From NCBI RefSeq assembly GCF_040183065.1, contig NC_091122.1:77918955-77982954 (forward strand): a stretch of DNA of 64,000 bases, written 5' to 3'. Shown here one piece after another: positions 32,440 through 47,956 of this stretch. The notes under the pieces were generated by a model that saw nothing but the letters and a program-made list of their open reading frames with translations, ran no database searches and had not been told where the DNA came from. Position numbers and translations under genes: made by a program. How positions within the stretch are numbered: position 1 is the first letter of the stretch; each line of letters starts with the position of its first letter. The DNA comes from Periplaneta americana (lineage: Eukaryota > Arthropoda > Insecta > Blattodea > Blattidae).

Positions 32440-33500
<1,061 letters not shown>

Positions 33501-34429
33501 GACCATCTAATTTTGACGACCATTTTTAATTAGCAATAAGTTCTACTTTACCATAATTTTGTAACGTGTTACGTATTCCATCATTGAACATTTTCGGTGG
33601 TAAATTTAGCACACACACTAAAACAACTTCTTTGTCTGCAAGAGGTTATGTTAAGTGTTACACTATTTCCATTCATGATGGCGTTCCAGTATGTTGATCC
33701 AAGTATTGTACAGAAATAATTTTGCTTCTAAGTGTAATATAAACTGTATTCTGTTTCCCTATTAGTTGAAACGTTTGTATTTCTGTGTATGTGATTCGTA
33801 ACACATAGTTCCGTCTGTGAATGGCAATTGCTGCTGGACCAGTTGCATCTTTGTTAAATGTTGTTTTTAAAGCCTCGTATTTTCTCATTTTACTGCGGTT
33901 TTCATCTTTAACTATAACGATTACGTAAACAAACTCAGAATGTAGCTAACACTCACGCAGTGTCTAAGTACGACACACGATGTTATCTGCTCTGTTGTCG
34001 CCGGGAAACTTGAGTTAAGGCCATCAGGTCTTCTCTTCCACACAACCAGAAATGTAATATAACTACAAGATAAAGTGTACACCATCATCATCATCATCAT
34101 TATCATCATCATCATCATCATCAACACCAGCATGCATATAAATCTACTGTAATGCGTGGCAAAATAAAAATTGTGGCACCCGCTTCAGTATAATTAATCA
34201 AAGGAAGATAGACTGTTCTACACTCGCACAAAAACAAGAGGAAGGATTACTCTAACACAAGGAAATTATTATTAAAATATTAAAGCATAAATCTAGCAAC
34301 TTCTCAATAATGGATTTCGTACGATGAAACATATCTTTCTAGTTTAATTTTAAACTGCGACAGCGTCGGGAATCTCCAAAGGCGATGCAATGCTACAGTT
34401 AGGACCGTCTGACAGGACCGTCCTTTCCA
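33501..34429. other. AT-rich stretch with (ATC)n microsatellite
   Basis: An ATC trinucleotide array lies at about 34083-34123. I see no coding region. Confidence 0.5.
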
Positions 34430-35420
34430 AGTTGTCAAGCTTTCCATGATCCACGGCCCTTACGGAGCGGTAAATCCAATGTCACCTTGTATGAAGAATG
34501 GCAAATGTACGGAGAATTTCCTGAATCCTTACGAAACTATTACAAAGGAAAACTGCAACGGTTATCCTATCTATAAGCGAAGAAACGATGGTAGAACTAT
34601 TTAAACCAAAGTTAATGGCCAGTTTCTCAAAATCACAAATGAATGGGTGGTGCCGCATAGCTCGTATTTGAGTAAGAAATTCCAGGCTCATATTAACTTT
34701 AACGTATGCTCTACAATTAAACAGCAAAATACCGATACCTACAGAGATACATCACGGTAGTACGAATGTAAAGACGGAGAACGTTAGGACACATGGATGA
34801 ACTTATTATATAAGTTTACCACGATCTGTCAACATGCACATACTGTGTACCTGAGGCATTTTAGATGGTTACTTGAGTTCCCAAAACAAACAAAGTTGCA
34901 TACTATCCACAAGTTAGCTATTCATCTGCCAGAAGTCATAGTGCTACATCCGAGAGGGCACATACATCGCTGGCTTTGTACGACTTTGACTGTATTTTTC
35001 GAACTCAATCACAATGATCTCGAAGCCAGATCGATTTGTACCAGGATATCACAAAAACCTTTTTGACAACAAACGTTGAGCAGACCTTCGCAATTCGTCT
35101 TCTATTGGTCGGTATCCGACTTCTTTTGATAACCTGGAGACATTTAATGGTACAGTCCACAAAACTTCCAAGTAAGCTCATATCGCTCGGAATATTTTCG
35201 ACTCCAACACACAATATGAAATTGTACTAGTACAACCAGATGCCAAACAATTCAAGACATTGTACGCTTTGTGGCCCAAAAAACGTTAGGGCAATTTTCT
35301 TGAATTCCGAGGTAATTATAACTGAAGATTTCTTTAGAACTCTCACTAGAAATTAGCTGCAACAGGGCGCTTGTGAAAGTGGTACACTATTTTTGTCAGA
35401 TCTGTTGAGTCTCGATATTT
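34430..35420 (+). pseudogene. Helitron Rep/helicase remnant
   Basis: Reading across stops and shifts: MIHGPYGAVNPMSPCMKNGK (from 34454), NGYPIYKRRNDGRTI, NGQFLKITNEWVVPHSSYLS, KKFQAHINFNVCSTIKQ, then RYIST-like text, FRWLLEFPKQTKLHTIHKLA and HLPE (to about 34960), and further on SFDNLETFNGTVHKTSK (35120-35165) and IVLVQPDAKQFKTLYALWP. The order HGPCG..NP.SPCM, GYPLYRRR, WVVPYSPLLSKTFNAHIN, then FxxLRTxNGxxHxTF is that of animal Helitron proteins between the HUH Rep domain and the helicase. The two-His Rep motif itself and the element ends are not visible. Clearly dead. Confidence 0.75.
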
Positions 35421-35807
35421 TAAGTCTGCTACAAATCTCACTAGAAGCTATGCCTGGAACCCAGAAAAATTTACAAATTGTATTGTTTTAAAGAACATTT
35501 TTTAAAAATTCAATTTTAACTTATGAAGGTTACATACGGTTCTTTGGCTAAGCAAAATAGGTTATATCCTACAAGGTTATCAATTTATTGGCTTATCTTG
35601 TAAGTTCATAACAATTGCTGGAACTATCGACTGCTGGAAGTGTAATTAACACTATACCTTTTTACGATTTCTTCATAATATAGGCCTACGTATTATAAAT
35701 GAAGAATCGCTGTTTCAATGTGTAGGCTTACAGCACGAGCAAAATTGAATTGCACTGAATGGATGACAGCTGTATACTAAAGACCTAATCTTGACGTCCT
35801 TTCAGCC

Positions 35808-36362
35808 TTGTTATCTATCCGTATAAGCAGTCACAAGTGCTGCTGCCAGGAAGTCAAAAGGAGGATAGCAATGGCTAAGGAAGCTTTTAATAGAAAATGG
35901 AGCATCTTTTGCGGATCTCTGGAAAAGGAACTAAGAAAGAAACTAGTGAGATACTCTGTGTGGACTGTGGCATTTCACGGGGCAGAAACATGGACATTAC
36001 GACTAAGTGAAGAGAAACCACTAGAAGCATTTGAAATGTGTATATAGAGAAGAATAGACCGTGTGAAATAAACAGACAAAATAAGAAATGAAGCTGTTTT
36101 GGAAAGAGTAGGTGAAGAAAGATTGATGCTGAAACTGATCAGGGAGAGAAAAAGGAATTTGTTGGGTCACTGGCTGAGAATAAACTGCCTACTGAAGGAT
36201 GCACTGGAAGGAATGATGAACGTCAGATGATAGACTACATTAAGATACATGGATCATATGTGGAGACAAAGAGGAAGGCAGAAAATAGGAAAGATTGGAG
36301 AAAGCTTGGTTTACAGTGAAAGACCTGCCCTTAGAGAGAACACTATGAATGAATGAATGAAT
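35808..36362 (+). pseudogene. RTE-like LINE C-terminal remnant and tail
   Basis: EVKRRIAMAKEAFNRKWSIF, EKELRKKLVRYSVW, FHGAETWTLRLSEEKPLEAF and, after a stop, KIRNEAVLERVGEERLMLKL and LLGHWLRINCLLKDALEG. It is the segment downstream of the reverse transcriptase in RTE-like insect LINEs (GAETWTLR, then GHxLR). It ends in a GAAT repeat at 36345-36362, a plausible 3' tail. It is 5'-truncated, with several stops. Confidence 0.7.
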
Positions 36363-37849
36363 ATCGGATTACCACCTAAGTCCCTTCTCTGTTATGTAAT
36401 TCGAGTATAAAACAAGAATACGTGATATAAGTGTATTATGGATGGAATTACTACCCTTGAAGAAGTTTTGATGTCACACTACAGTGAAATATATAATCAG
36501 AGTAGTATACGAACCATTACAATGGGTAAAATTATATAATCTACATTATGCAGCTTGCATAGTTCTTTCCTGGAAAGTTTACTTGAAGAATTTTCGAAAG
36601 GATTTATCTCTTATTTGAACTAAAAGAAAAATATATTCAATAGACACACAAAGTAAACAATAATTTCTTACTTATGTTTGCATGTAATATACATAAAAAC
36701 ATAATTTCTTAGCTAAAATACATTAATATTGGACGTTGGAAGGTAAAAGTTTTTCTAATTTTGACGTTACTTCAGGAAAACTCACATGGAGTAACGTCGT
36801 TAAACGGATAGGCCTATTTGGGCTTCGGCCATAATTTTCCTTATAGTGTCAAGTTACCATTCAATGATTTCGGATTTCCAGAATTATGGAAATTGTATTC
36901 AACTTGTCTACATGAGCATTGTTATTCAGTTGGATAGAGTGATGAATTTGGAAATATATTCCCATCTAATGAAATGGATTTGAAGATATTATGGTAATTA
37001 TTATGAGTCCACATTGAACAATAATTATAACAAAGTACATTAATTTGATGAGAAATCAATACATGGAAACACTTATTTGTGGTTAATTCGAAAAGCCTTT
37101 TTTCTATGAATTCATTCGACAAAATGAAATATTGTTCTTAGGTAAATGCATGATTTTCTTCGCAAAATTCTCAGTTGTTGTTCAAGGTGGCATCATTCAC
37201 ACAATTTCCTTATGCATGTAGTCTACTGAAAATTTTAAAGCGAAATAATTGTAGGGCTATGTGATTTTTGGCGTTTTGAAATAAAATATTTAAGTTACTA
37301 AATCTGGGTCACCAGCTTTGAACTAAAATTATTCTTCCTTTCATAAGATAGAAAATACTGTGAAATTCATAGATAGAAGATATTAAATTTATAATTTTCA
37401 AAATGATGAATTCATAATTTAGAATTGCTTTATACTATTTACATAAAATAATTTATAACATATAACAAGAGGAAGAAGGGAATGAACTGGTCACCCTACC
37501 CCATTACCTCCTGGCTTCGTTGCCTCATGATTGACGCCTTATTGGCATCACTTATGAGGTTCCACCTTGCCTTCGGACAGTTGACTAAACAACAACTAGA
37601 GAAGACGGAAGAAACAATAAAAATTAAAACAAACAAAAAAAAAAAAAATCATGAGGCATTTCATTAGCGGTTATGTTCATTTTATGCTCGTGAAATGGAA
37701 AGCGCTTTTGTGTCGGATAAACACAGCAATAAATAATAAATGTAATTTAATATATTATATTATAATGAGTGGCTATATTGATAATATACTTTCTTATTGT
37801 CCATGCATTAATGCCATCTATGCAACAAACCGAGCACCATAATTTGGCA
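36363..37849. other. AT-rich non-coding stretch
   Basis: No gene seen. 37480-37660 is a GC-richer patch (CCTGGCTTCGTTGCCTCATG) ending in an A-rich tract, possibly an old SINE-type insertion, but it has no recognisable promoter boxes or duplication. Confidence 0.35.
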
Positions 37850-38581
37850 CACTCGCCGCTAGGCGGTAAAAGAAAACGGGCGAGGCGGATGGGGATGAAC
37901 TGACGCCGTCAGGGGTTCGGCCGGGAGAGGGGCGACGTAGCGTCGCGCGACGTCGGTGGCGGGAATTCTGGTAGACGTCGAGCAAATCAATAAACAAGGG
38001 AGAGAGTCGGCGCACACTGGAAGCAGGCAAGTTTTGCCCGGGCTTGGCGAGGAGTCGTCGGCCTTCCAACCCCCTCACAACGCACCAGACAAGCTTTTTA
38101 ATACACACAGTTTTATTGCCATTATCTTCACCTCCGTCAGAGAGGGATCGGAAATTTTCTTTACGTCACATAAGCTACACTGGAATCCTCTATTCGGCTA
38201 TGTGCTTGCGACCACGACAACGCAGCCATTTTCTGTTTTGACCGTACGTGTATTCGGATTTCTAAAATACGCACGCCACATTGCCACCCTCCCCTCTATC
38301 TCATGCAACCCCCCCTCTCTGGAACAGGAGTATCGTAGACAGAAAATCGCCACCCAACATGCGATGCCGGACAAATAATTCAGTTGTTCGTGTGTCAATT
38401 TGCGAGTTGTGAATCCACGCAGTCGAACGCTGAGTGAACTGTGTGTGGAGGCATGTGAGTAGACCGGCGCTTGCTAATTACTGCGTGATAGTACATGTGC
38501 TTCTCAAGTGACTGCTCCGCACTGGAACTTTCTTCAACGCCTAGACAATAATGTGTCATGTAAAGATTTTGTGATCTTAAT
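37850..38581 (+). promoter_or_regulatory. GC-richer putative promoter/5' leader of a host gene
   Basis: About 700 bp with many CpG steps (for example CGTAGCGTCGCGCGACGTCG at 37935) stand out from the AT-rich surroundings and end just before a plausible first coding exon. No TATA box is evident. Promoter function is inferred from composition and position only. Confidence 0.35.
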
Positions 38582-38775
38582 TTGTTATCTGTTATCGTAT
38601 TGTTAAGTGTTTATGAGTGCGTGGCGAATATGAGAGATTCTAGTCGCAGGCGAAAGCGACGGACCATGTTCTCGAGAAGTGCCCAGTATTATTCCTGTTT
38701 GTTGTTCTCTCTAGTGGTGCTCATGGCCTTTCTACCCACCTCGTTGGAGCAAGATGAGGACATTCCGCACAACGA
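38582..38775 (+). CDS. Candidate first coding exon of a host gene
   Basis: The first in-frame ATG is 38630, giving MRDSSRRRKRRTMFSRSAQ, then the hydrophobic segment YYSCLLFSLVVLMAFLP and an acidic stretch (LEQDEDIPHN). The open frame would stop at 38777, but a good splice donor (CGA|GTAAGA) sits at 38775/38776 immediately before that stop, so the exon probably ends there. A basic N-terminus followed by about 17 hydrophobic residues suggests a signal peptide or type II signal anchor of a secreted or membrane protein. A 6-codon upstream ORF (ATG 38613) ends in a TGA that overlaps this ATG (ATGA). I do not recognise the gene, and no further exon is visible downstream. Chance is not excluded. Confidence 0.4.
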
Positions 38776-40886
38776 GTAAGATATATTACATTACTATAAT
38801 TACTTTCTTCTAGAGAACTAACATATGCCGGACCCGAGAACAAGAACCTAACCAGATGACATTCTTTTCTTCCCGATTACTTTTAATCCCGTGAATAATT
38901 AGTCCCAATCCTGGTTGTGATTCATTAAACTAGAACTGTATTGTTTAATATTTTTGATCAACATTTAATATTTTACTCTAAAAAAAGATTCATTGTAGGC
39001 GACGACTGGTATAATTTAACTGTATTCTAAGTTAGAGATGTGGAAATCAAGTTTTAATGGTGGAGTTCCCTTCAATACATTCACCTCTTAATTTTTTTAT
39101 TTATATGATTACGCGATGCACTTGAAACTTCCACTGCAATTACTTTGCTATTTTAAATGTCTTCCAATTTAACTTTTATGCGTATATATAATTTTACTCA
39201 CAATTATCAGAACGAGTTGTCAAGTGTTATCTAAACAATAACGCAAGATTAAGATAGATTTGTACGCATGACGTTGATAATCAATAATACATTTCGTTTT
39301 GATTGTTTAACACAGATATAAATTACTATTGTTGTGATACGTCGTATATAATTCGTGATTTTGGAGATATCTCTGTAGTATGTATATGCTTTGACATAAT
39401 GCATAAATCAAGCTTCCTTTATATTTTAAATTCCACCATTTCAGTTGCTTCATCAGGCTTAGTAATACAGTGATATTAATCTCATATTTGTATCTAATAT
39501 AAAGTTGCTTAACGACTGTTCCCTTTGGAACCTTGGTAGCATTTTCACCCTTTAATATGTCATATCATGTAAATTAAACCTGCAATAATTTCGGAATTTT
39601 ATATTTAATCACCGATGTCAGGAGATGACACACTTTGTTGGGTTTATAGATTGTGTAACAGATGTTACAAATTTTAAAAATGTAATTGACTGATAATTAG
39701 TAGTACATAAACTCTTAACTACCTATACAGACTTTTGTTTTATGCATGTAGGCGCCTCGCTCTATATAAATCCATTGTTGGGTGTGTATTTACGCATTAT
39801 ACCGGGAAATTCTCCTTACTTCAAGCCATTTTCCAACATGGCGTCAATCCGCAGCGCTAACGTGTAGTACGTTGCATCATGCAAATTGATTTATTGTAAG
39901 GGTTAATTCTAGTAATTTGATTCGTAATTTTATTATTTACCTGATTCTGCTGTTAGTGATCAGAATTTCATGGCTTCTTTCATGTCACATAAGGAAAACA
40001 TACTAAATCAAATGATAATACAGTATATTGACTTTCATAAACTGTGAAAGAAATCACTTTGGATGCCAGTTGTCCGTTTCATGACTTTATATCTGTGAAC
40101 GTAATGTCCATCACATCTCGTAGTCTTTTCTGATGTCTCGCGAAGCATTTTTTTCGATAAAGTATACAAACTGGTAGGTCTTATAAAAATATTTTTTCAA
40201 CTTCAAGGTCATAATTAAAATATTTAATAATTAGTTACATTTAATTCTTCGAATGAGCTAAAAAACTTAACATATATTAATTTTAATATTATTGTCAAGG
40301 TACAGCGATAATTGAGAAATTAATTTTAAAGAAGGTTCACAGTACTAATTAGAAAACAGACGTGGCAAGATTGGCTTTTGATTGCATTATGAACACTGGA
40401 GCCAAGAGAACTTACAATGATACCTATGTAATAGAAAGACTCCCTGCGGACGTGTTCATCCTTATCTGTCATTCACAATGGCAGTTGCCTGGGCATGGAA
40501 TAAACTGTAATTGAAATGCCAATATTACTTAATTGCATATTTCACTCTTTGTCTATAGGAAAGGAAAATAAATTAGTACAAAAAGTTGCAATTTCTTACC
40601 GCCTCTTTAGATATAGCACACATTGTCTTTACTTTTAATAAAGTAACAAACTTTAACGGAAAATATATATTAAAAATTAAACTTAAACATTTTTTATTAC
40701 TATCATAACGTCTTATTATAAATGTTATCCACCACTAAAAAAATCAGAATTAAAGAAACCACGCGAGCTTAAAGTAATCTGCTCATACATACAATTTTAT
40801 ATAATGCTAAACATGAGCAAAGAGCTGCTACGTGCTTGCTACGGACTCTCTGAATACTGAACATCAAATAAAGCATTATTTTATAA
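38776..40886. other. AT-rich stretch, possible intron
   Basis: About 2.1 kb without coding signal or clear repeats. If the exon upstream is real, this is the start of its first intron, with the hAT element inserted inside it. Confidence 0.35.
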
Positions 40887-43098
<2,212 letters not shown>

Positions 43099-43354
43099 AT
43101 TCTTTTAAAGGTTAATTAAGTACACGACCTTTCAAAATTGGTTGCATTTGTGTTCAAACTGACTAAATATTTCTTGAAATTTAACTCATATTCAAACAAA
43201 ATAAAACTTCTTTCTCAGTTATTATAATTTTAATTGCTGATTGACAGTAAATTATATTTCACTATTTTGCCAATAAGCATGGTGGCATTCAATAAGCAAT
43301 GGCAACAATACTGTCAATCGGCGCTTCTAGTGGAGAGCATTCCTATATCTTTTA

Positions 43355-44197
43355 GCACCAAAAAAATTTCGGGGTTTAGGAGTCTTTAAAATCCAGTGGG
43401 AAGCATTTAAATATTAATATTGTCAAAGACTTTTACACGTTGACCACCCTCATGTAGCAGCCATTCGGAATCTTCCAAACGAAATTGAACATTGCATAAA
43501 ACAATTATCAATTACCTTCGATTGCTCTGAACGTATTTCTTTTAAAAAACTAAGAAAAGCATTGCGTGAAGATTCTTTTCGTCAATGGAGCAAACTGAAA
43601 AGTAAAAGTTTGGGAGTTGTTTTTTATTCTCACTTGAGGAAAGGTAATTCGTCGATCTCAACTAAGAATGGACTTTCGAGCAATCAGTGGACGCAAGCCA
43701 TTAAGATGAACTGTAATACAATACCTGTACGTACTCTCCCCCGTAGAACTTTCGACCCAACCCGTTGCAGAAGATGCAACGAGCAAGAAACGCTTTCTCG
43801 CGTCTTGGGCTTCTGCCATCATGGGGAATTGCTGCGAATCAACAGATATAATACGGTTCGTTCTCTCATCTCAGCTTCAATCCGTCAGATTGCTTCCTGT
43901 GAGGTTTACGAGGAGTTTGGTTGCGTCTCTTCTGATGGCTCTACTAGACATGCTGATATCATCATAATTGATCGGCAGAAGGATAAGGGTGTTATTCTTG
44001 ATCCCACAGTCCGTTTCGAGGTGTGTTGTGAAAAAAAAGTCATGTATGAGCCTTGTTGTCAGCATCTCGGAGCACAATACCACATCATACATTGGACAGT
44101 TTTTGGGCTCATGTTCGGTGCCCGTGGCACGATCCGTCTAGAAACTATCAATCAACTGAGACAATTAAAATTTCTGATGGAACGATTGTTGCCATAG
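43355..44197 (+). pseudogene. R2-type LINE C-terminus: zinc knuckle and restriction-like endonuclease
   Basis: Upstream, across a shift near 43410, it reads APKKFRGLGVFKIQWEAF. Then HPHVAAIRNLPNEIEHCI and LRKALREDSFRQWSKLKSKS run into the open frame 43562-44197. That frame contains CRRCNEQETLSRVLGFCHHG (a CCHC/CCHH knuckle) and then RHADIIIIDRQKDKGVILDP, TVRFE and LGAQYHIIHWTVFGLMFGAR. Knuckle plus R(x)DI...DPT(x)RFE is the C-terminal endonuclease arrangement of restriction-enzyme-like LINEs (R2/NeSL/Hero group). It nicks the insertion site. The reverse transcriptase is missing (5' truncation). About 270 codons remain open, so it is fairly young. The exact clade is uncertain. Confidence 0.65.
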
Positions 44198-44639
44198 GAT
44201 CTCATGTGTTAAAATCATCCTTAGCTATAATTAGGAATCATTTATATTCAAGAAACTTTTATTGTAAATGATTTCCTATGTTTTCTCATTATTTATCTGA
44301 TAACTTTTTTTCAAATTATTGTTCTCTTTTTATTTTTGTCACATACATAATTGTTTTTAATCATTGTTCATTGTGAATGGATTAGTATGCCGATCTATGA
44401 ACCCTTATTTAGGGCGGCTTTTTTCATTTGAAAAATATGCATCTAGAAGTCATTATTTTTAACAGCATAACATTTATTTTCAGTTTCAGGTCACAAGGTG
44501 CCTTGGCTTTTTACAATGAGAATAACAGAAAAAATGGTACAAATTCATAACGAAAGTGAACAATTAAGACAAGAACTCCATCACAAACGGAGACTAGCAA
44601 CTTGAAAAAAATAAAATATGAGCATTAGACAAAGTAAAT
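44198..44639. other. AT-rich stretch, likely LINE 3' UTR then unknown
   Basis: No coding signal seen. The first part probably is the 3' UTR of the R2-type fragment. Confidence 0.35.
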
Positions 44640-44649
44640 AAAATCAAGT

Positions 44650-45165
44650 GTCACGGAAGAGTTCTCTTATCAGTGGATTGATGTGAGATCTGGAGGAATG
44701 GAGAAAGGTTGATCTCTTAACTTTATAATGTCACTAAATAAGCTGACGTTAAAACCTTCATAAAGTTGTGTGTTTCTAATAAGGTAGTCAGCTCCTGAAT
44801 ATTTCGTCAACTGATCGTTGAATGGCATCTAGTTTCTTCAGATAACGTATGTGATTTTGTGCCCAAATTTCACAGGTGTAAAGCATATAGGAAGGAACGA
44901 ACCAGAGGCGTGTATAACAGTATGTTCATTGGCAAACTGCTTTTGAATAATGGCTATAGTGCCATAAACCGTTGAAAAGATATCCCTCACAGCTTAAATG
45001 TGATGTTTGAAGGTGCGACGATAGTCCAATGTGATTCCAAGATATTTAGTTGTTGTATTGAATGGAATAGTCTGATTCTGAATGCTGAGGTTTGTTAAAA
45101 CTCGGGGGAAGAGTTTAGTGAAGACAATTAAATGTATTTTTTCACCGTTTATTTTTATTTTCTAC
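44650..45165 (-). pseudogene. Jockey-type LINE RT C-terminal remnant
   Basis: On the minus strand, across stops: KINGEKIHLIVFTKLFPRVL, TNLSIQNQTIPFNTTTKYLG, ITLDYRRTFKHHI, YGTIAIIQKQFANEH, then SGADYLIRNTQLYEGFNV. It matches the thumb and C-terminal region of jockey-like reverse transcriptases (TKYLGVTLD...TFxxHI, then RNxxLHxxxxV). No catalytic residues are covered. Confidence 0.6.
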
Positions 45166-45267
45166 TTATATTATTGTATAAATATGGACTATTAAAAGTC
45201 TTTAAGGAACCATATTTTGTGAATACAGGGACTATTTCTGATTTGTATTAAGTAATACCGCCCTAAA

Positions 45268-45490
45268 AATGTTCAGTAGGTATGAACAAAGATGCTTAAT
45301 AAAAATACAAGTTGCAAGAGGAAAAAATGCAACCCAGTACTTTACGGCATTACAAGAAGCTTGTGGGAGAGAAGTTTAACCATAACGAACTATTGCAAGA
45401 TGGGTGGAAGCGAGACATTCGCTTTCAATCAAGAGTTGACACCCAAAGATCTTTAGATCGATTAGTAACATAGAAATCTAGAAATGATGC
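45268..45490 (+). pseudogene. Mariner transposase N-terminal remnant
   Basis: MFSRYEQRCLIKIQVARGKN, ATQYFTALQEACGREV, a stop, then RTIARWVEARHSLSIKS. This is the paired-HTH DNA-binding start of a Mos1-type mariner transposase (RYEQR..IK...ARGK.A...YxALQEACG...YRTVARWV). The catalytic DD34D part is absent. It is a different family from the fold-back at 54.8 kb. Confidence 0.65.
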
Positions 45491-46392
45491 TGCAGATGTT
45501 ACGCCGTCTTCCAAGCAACATATTTTTGACATGACAAGGGACTATATTTGGAGTGTGTAATGCCAAAAATAACCTAAATAAATGTATGGGTAGTGTGAAA
45601 CAGTAACTATGTTGCCATTACTTTTCGAATGCCCTGGTATTTTTTCTTGCGTGCACGTGTAGTGTTTTTTTATCCAATGAAAGTTTATATCCATTCTGTA
45701 TTAGAAATAGGTAGCAATCCAAAATGTCTCATGCTTCAGCTGATTATTAGTTATTCGCCTTTGTTTCGCTTATTGTTAGTCGAAATAATTCTAGCGATGA
45801 ACAACGTTCGTGCCAAAGACATCAACTGACAGAAGAAAATCGCTTCTAGATTACGTAAAGTAATTACAATCACGCAAAGAGCGATTCAACATGACCGACT
45901 AGAGAAACATTTTATATTCGTTCAGACTCTACTGTATTATAAATATATAGGCAGTTAGAAATATGTCTCCCATGTACACACTCAAGTTGCGTGACTTCAA
46001 TTTTAACTTCGGTTTGCAACTTTTTCATGACGAAAAACTTTTTGCTAGATGCAATCAAGTAAAAAAGTAAGACACGTACTTCTCACCTCCGTGTACTTCT
46101 TGTGAATGTGACGTATTGCAAGTTGAAACTGTATTTTATTAATAGCCACAATGTTTATCGGAAAGTTTACTGAGCCGAATATGTGGACTTGCCTTCCTTT
46201 CACATCGTGCTGCACACTTTCATACAACGTATATGACACGAAACAAATTCTGCTTCATTCACTAACATATTTTTAACTTAAGTGTCTTTTATGAATGCTG
46301 AAAAAATTTGTTAGAAAGTTATTCTTGGTTTAAATTAAGCAAGGCATGAAGAGTAAAATTATTCGTAGAAATATTCCATCCTAATTCGGTAA
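45491..46392. other. Non-coding stretch, no feature seen
   Basis: AT-rich, with no coding region or repeat that I can support. Confidence 0.4.
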
Positions 46393-46645
46393 AGCCGCCT
46401 TATTAGCTTAGTTGACAGAATTCTGGTTTGCGACGACTGCGGATACGAGTTCAAATCTCGTCGATGGCGGAGTTGTATCTGTGTTGGAGAAAGTCTTTTC
46501 CTTTTTTTTCTTTGTCATTCCACCAACATTCTCTACAACTCCCATTTCATTATTATTTCAGCCTTGAAAATTAGGGCACTACGTGTGTTTGCCTTGCGCC
46601 GATTCGATCGTCCACCATGGTTGGTGGTTCTCGCTGTTTTTACAA
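46393..46645 (+). mobile_element. tRNA-derived SINE
   Basis: A tRNA-like head GCCGCCTTATTAGCTTAGTT (A-box TTAGCTTAGTTGACAG) and B-box CGAGTTCAAATCTCG near 46448, closing with GATGGCGG, which pairs with the start. A T-rich body follows. The 3' end is unclear and no target duplication was found. A decayed tRNA pseudogene is the alternative. Confidence 0.5.
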
Positions 46646-47384
46646 ATATTGGTAAATGACAGACGTTGTAGATTGTAGAGTCTAGACGACTTCTACGTCT
46701 GCACAAGGGTTACCGGAGCCTCCTACATTCGTCCTTAGATGATGGGGACATTTCGACTGTGAGGTACAACAGACTACAAGCAGAGGTATGGGAAACTGAT
46801 TTCATAGCTTGAGAAGAATGCGTAATGTAATCTTGTAAAATTATGATTTGTTCCACATCGTAAAGTTTCAGTGCTAATGTAAGATCTATGGAATACAATA
46901 AATGAAATTAAGAAAAAGTGTGACGGGTGATGGAACCTGTTTAACGGGTCAGCACAATTGGCACGCAACTTATTCCATCACGGGTGCATGAATATCGTAA
47001 TTGGGATGAAGTCCTTAGGAATGCTCGTATTCTGCACATTTACACCACTATACCTCTCTAATTCTGTAAAAGAGAACTCAATTCTTGTTTTATGCATTCA
47101 TCTACAGAAGTATGTGTGATTGTAGAACCTACTATTTCATGAGGACTGAGTACACAGCACGGTGGCAGTTGCCTTTCTGTTGTATTTTATAGATTCAGAC
47201 AGAGAATAAATGGCAAAATCGCAGTGTGAGAAATATCTGCATCAACGCTTCATGTACCGCATTTCCATTTTAACTGGTCGGTACTAAAGTTATATCTCTG
47301 CAAGGATAGTTGATGTAGGCCTACTGACTATTCATCTGACAACGTGCCAAAGAAAACATTTTATAAATATATAATTGTTATAAC
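46646..47384. other. Non-coding stretch, no feature seen
   Basis: No gene or repeat boundary that I can support. Confidence 0.4.
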
Positions 47385-47700
47385 AACAGCTGTAATGTAC
47401 AGAAACGAAACATGGACTGTACCAAGTGGGACACTTAAAGAATGCAACTTGCAGAAATTAAAATACTGATTGAAACTGAAGACTGCACTTTGAGGTATCA
47501 AATCAGAAATGAAAACACAAGAGACTAATTAATGCTAGATCCCCGACGAGAAAGATATATGAATATAGAAAGAATAAAAGACGAGACACAGGACGTCCGA
47601 GGAGAAGATGGCTAGAATTAAGACGGAACGGGATGGAAACATACATCACGAAGTGACGAAAATGGAGAAAGGAACTATGTTTTTTTAGCTTGGGAACCTA
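47385..47700 (+). pseudogene. LINE C-terminal remnant, RTE/R1-like
   Basis: TAVMYRNETWTVPSGTLKEC and, further on, RHRTSEEKMARIKTER fit the decayed Y(x)ETW...RPRRRWLE pattern of LINE C-termini. It is heavily decayed. Confidence 0.4.
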
Positions 47701-47843
47701 CGTCTTGGTTAACGAAGAAAGAATTACTGTAATAATTATAACTTCATTTCTGCCTTTTTTTTTTTGCTCGATTTGCCTCATTTCGACTGATTACGTCTTG
47801 AATTCTAGCGTACTTTTATTGGTCTACTTTCCTACATAATACA

Positions 47844-47845
<2 letters not shown>

Positions 47846-47892
<47 letters not shown>

Positions 47893-47908
47893 GTAAAATA
47901 ATAATGGC

Positions 47909-47954
<46 letters not shown>

Positions 47955-47956
47955 TT
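47846..47956. repeat. (AAT)n microsatellite, two blocks
   Basis: An AAT/ATA trinucleotide array interrupted at about 47892-47912. Confidence 0.95.

Noticed and set aside
37818..38398. Overlapping ORFs of 65-140 aa on both strands
   Set aside because: GC-richer DNA lacks stops by chance; no domain, and frames on both strands are similarly open. I kept the region only as a possible promoter/leader.
46045..46968. Short minus-strand ORFs
   Set aside because: 60-odd codons each, AT-rich, no motif; likely chance.
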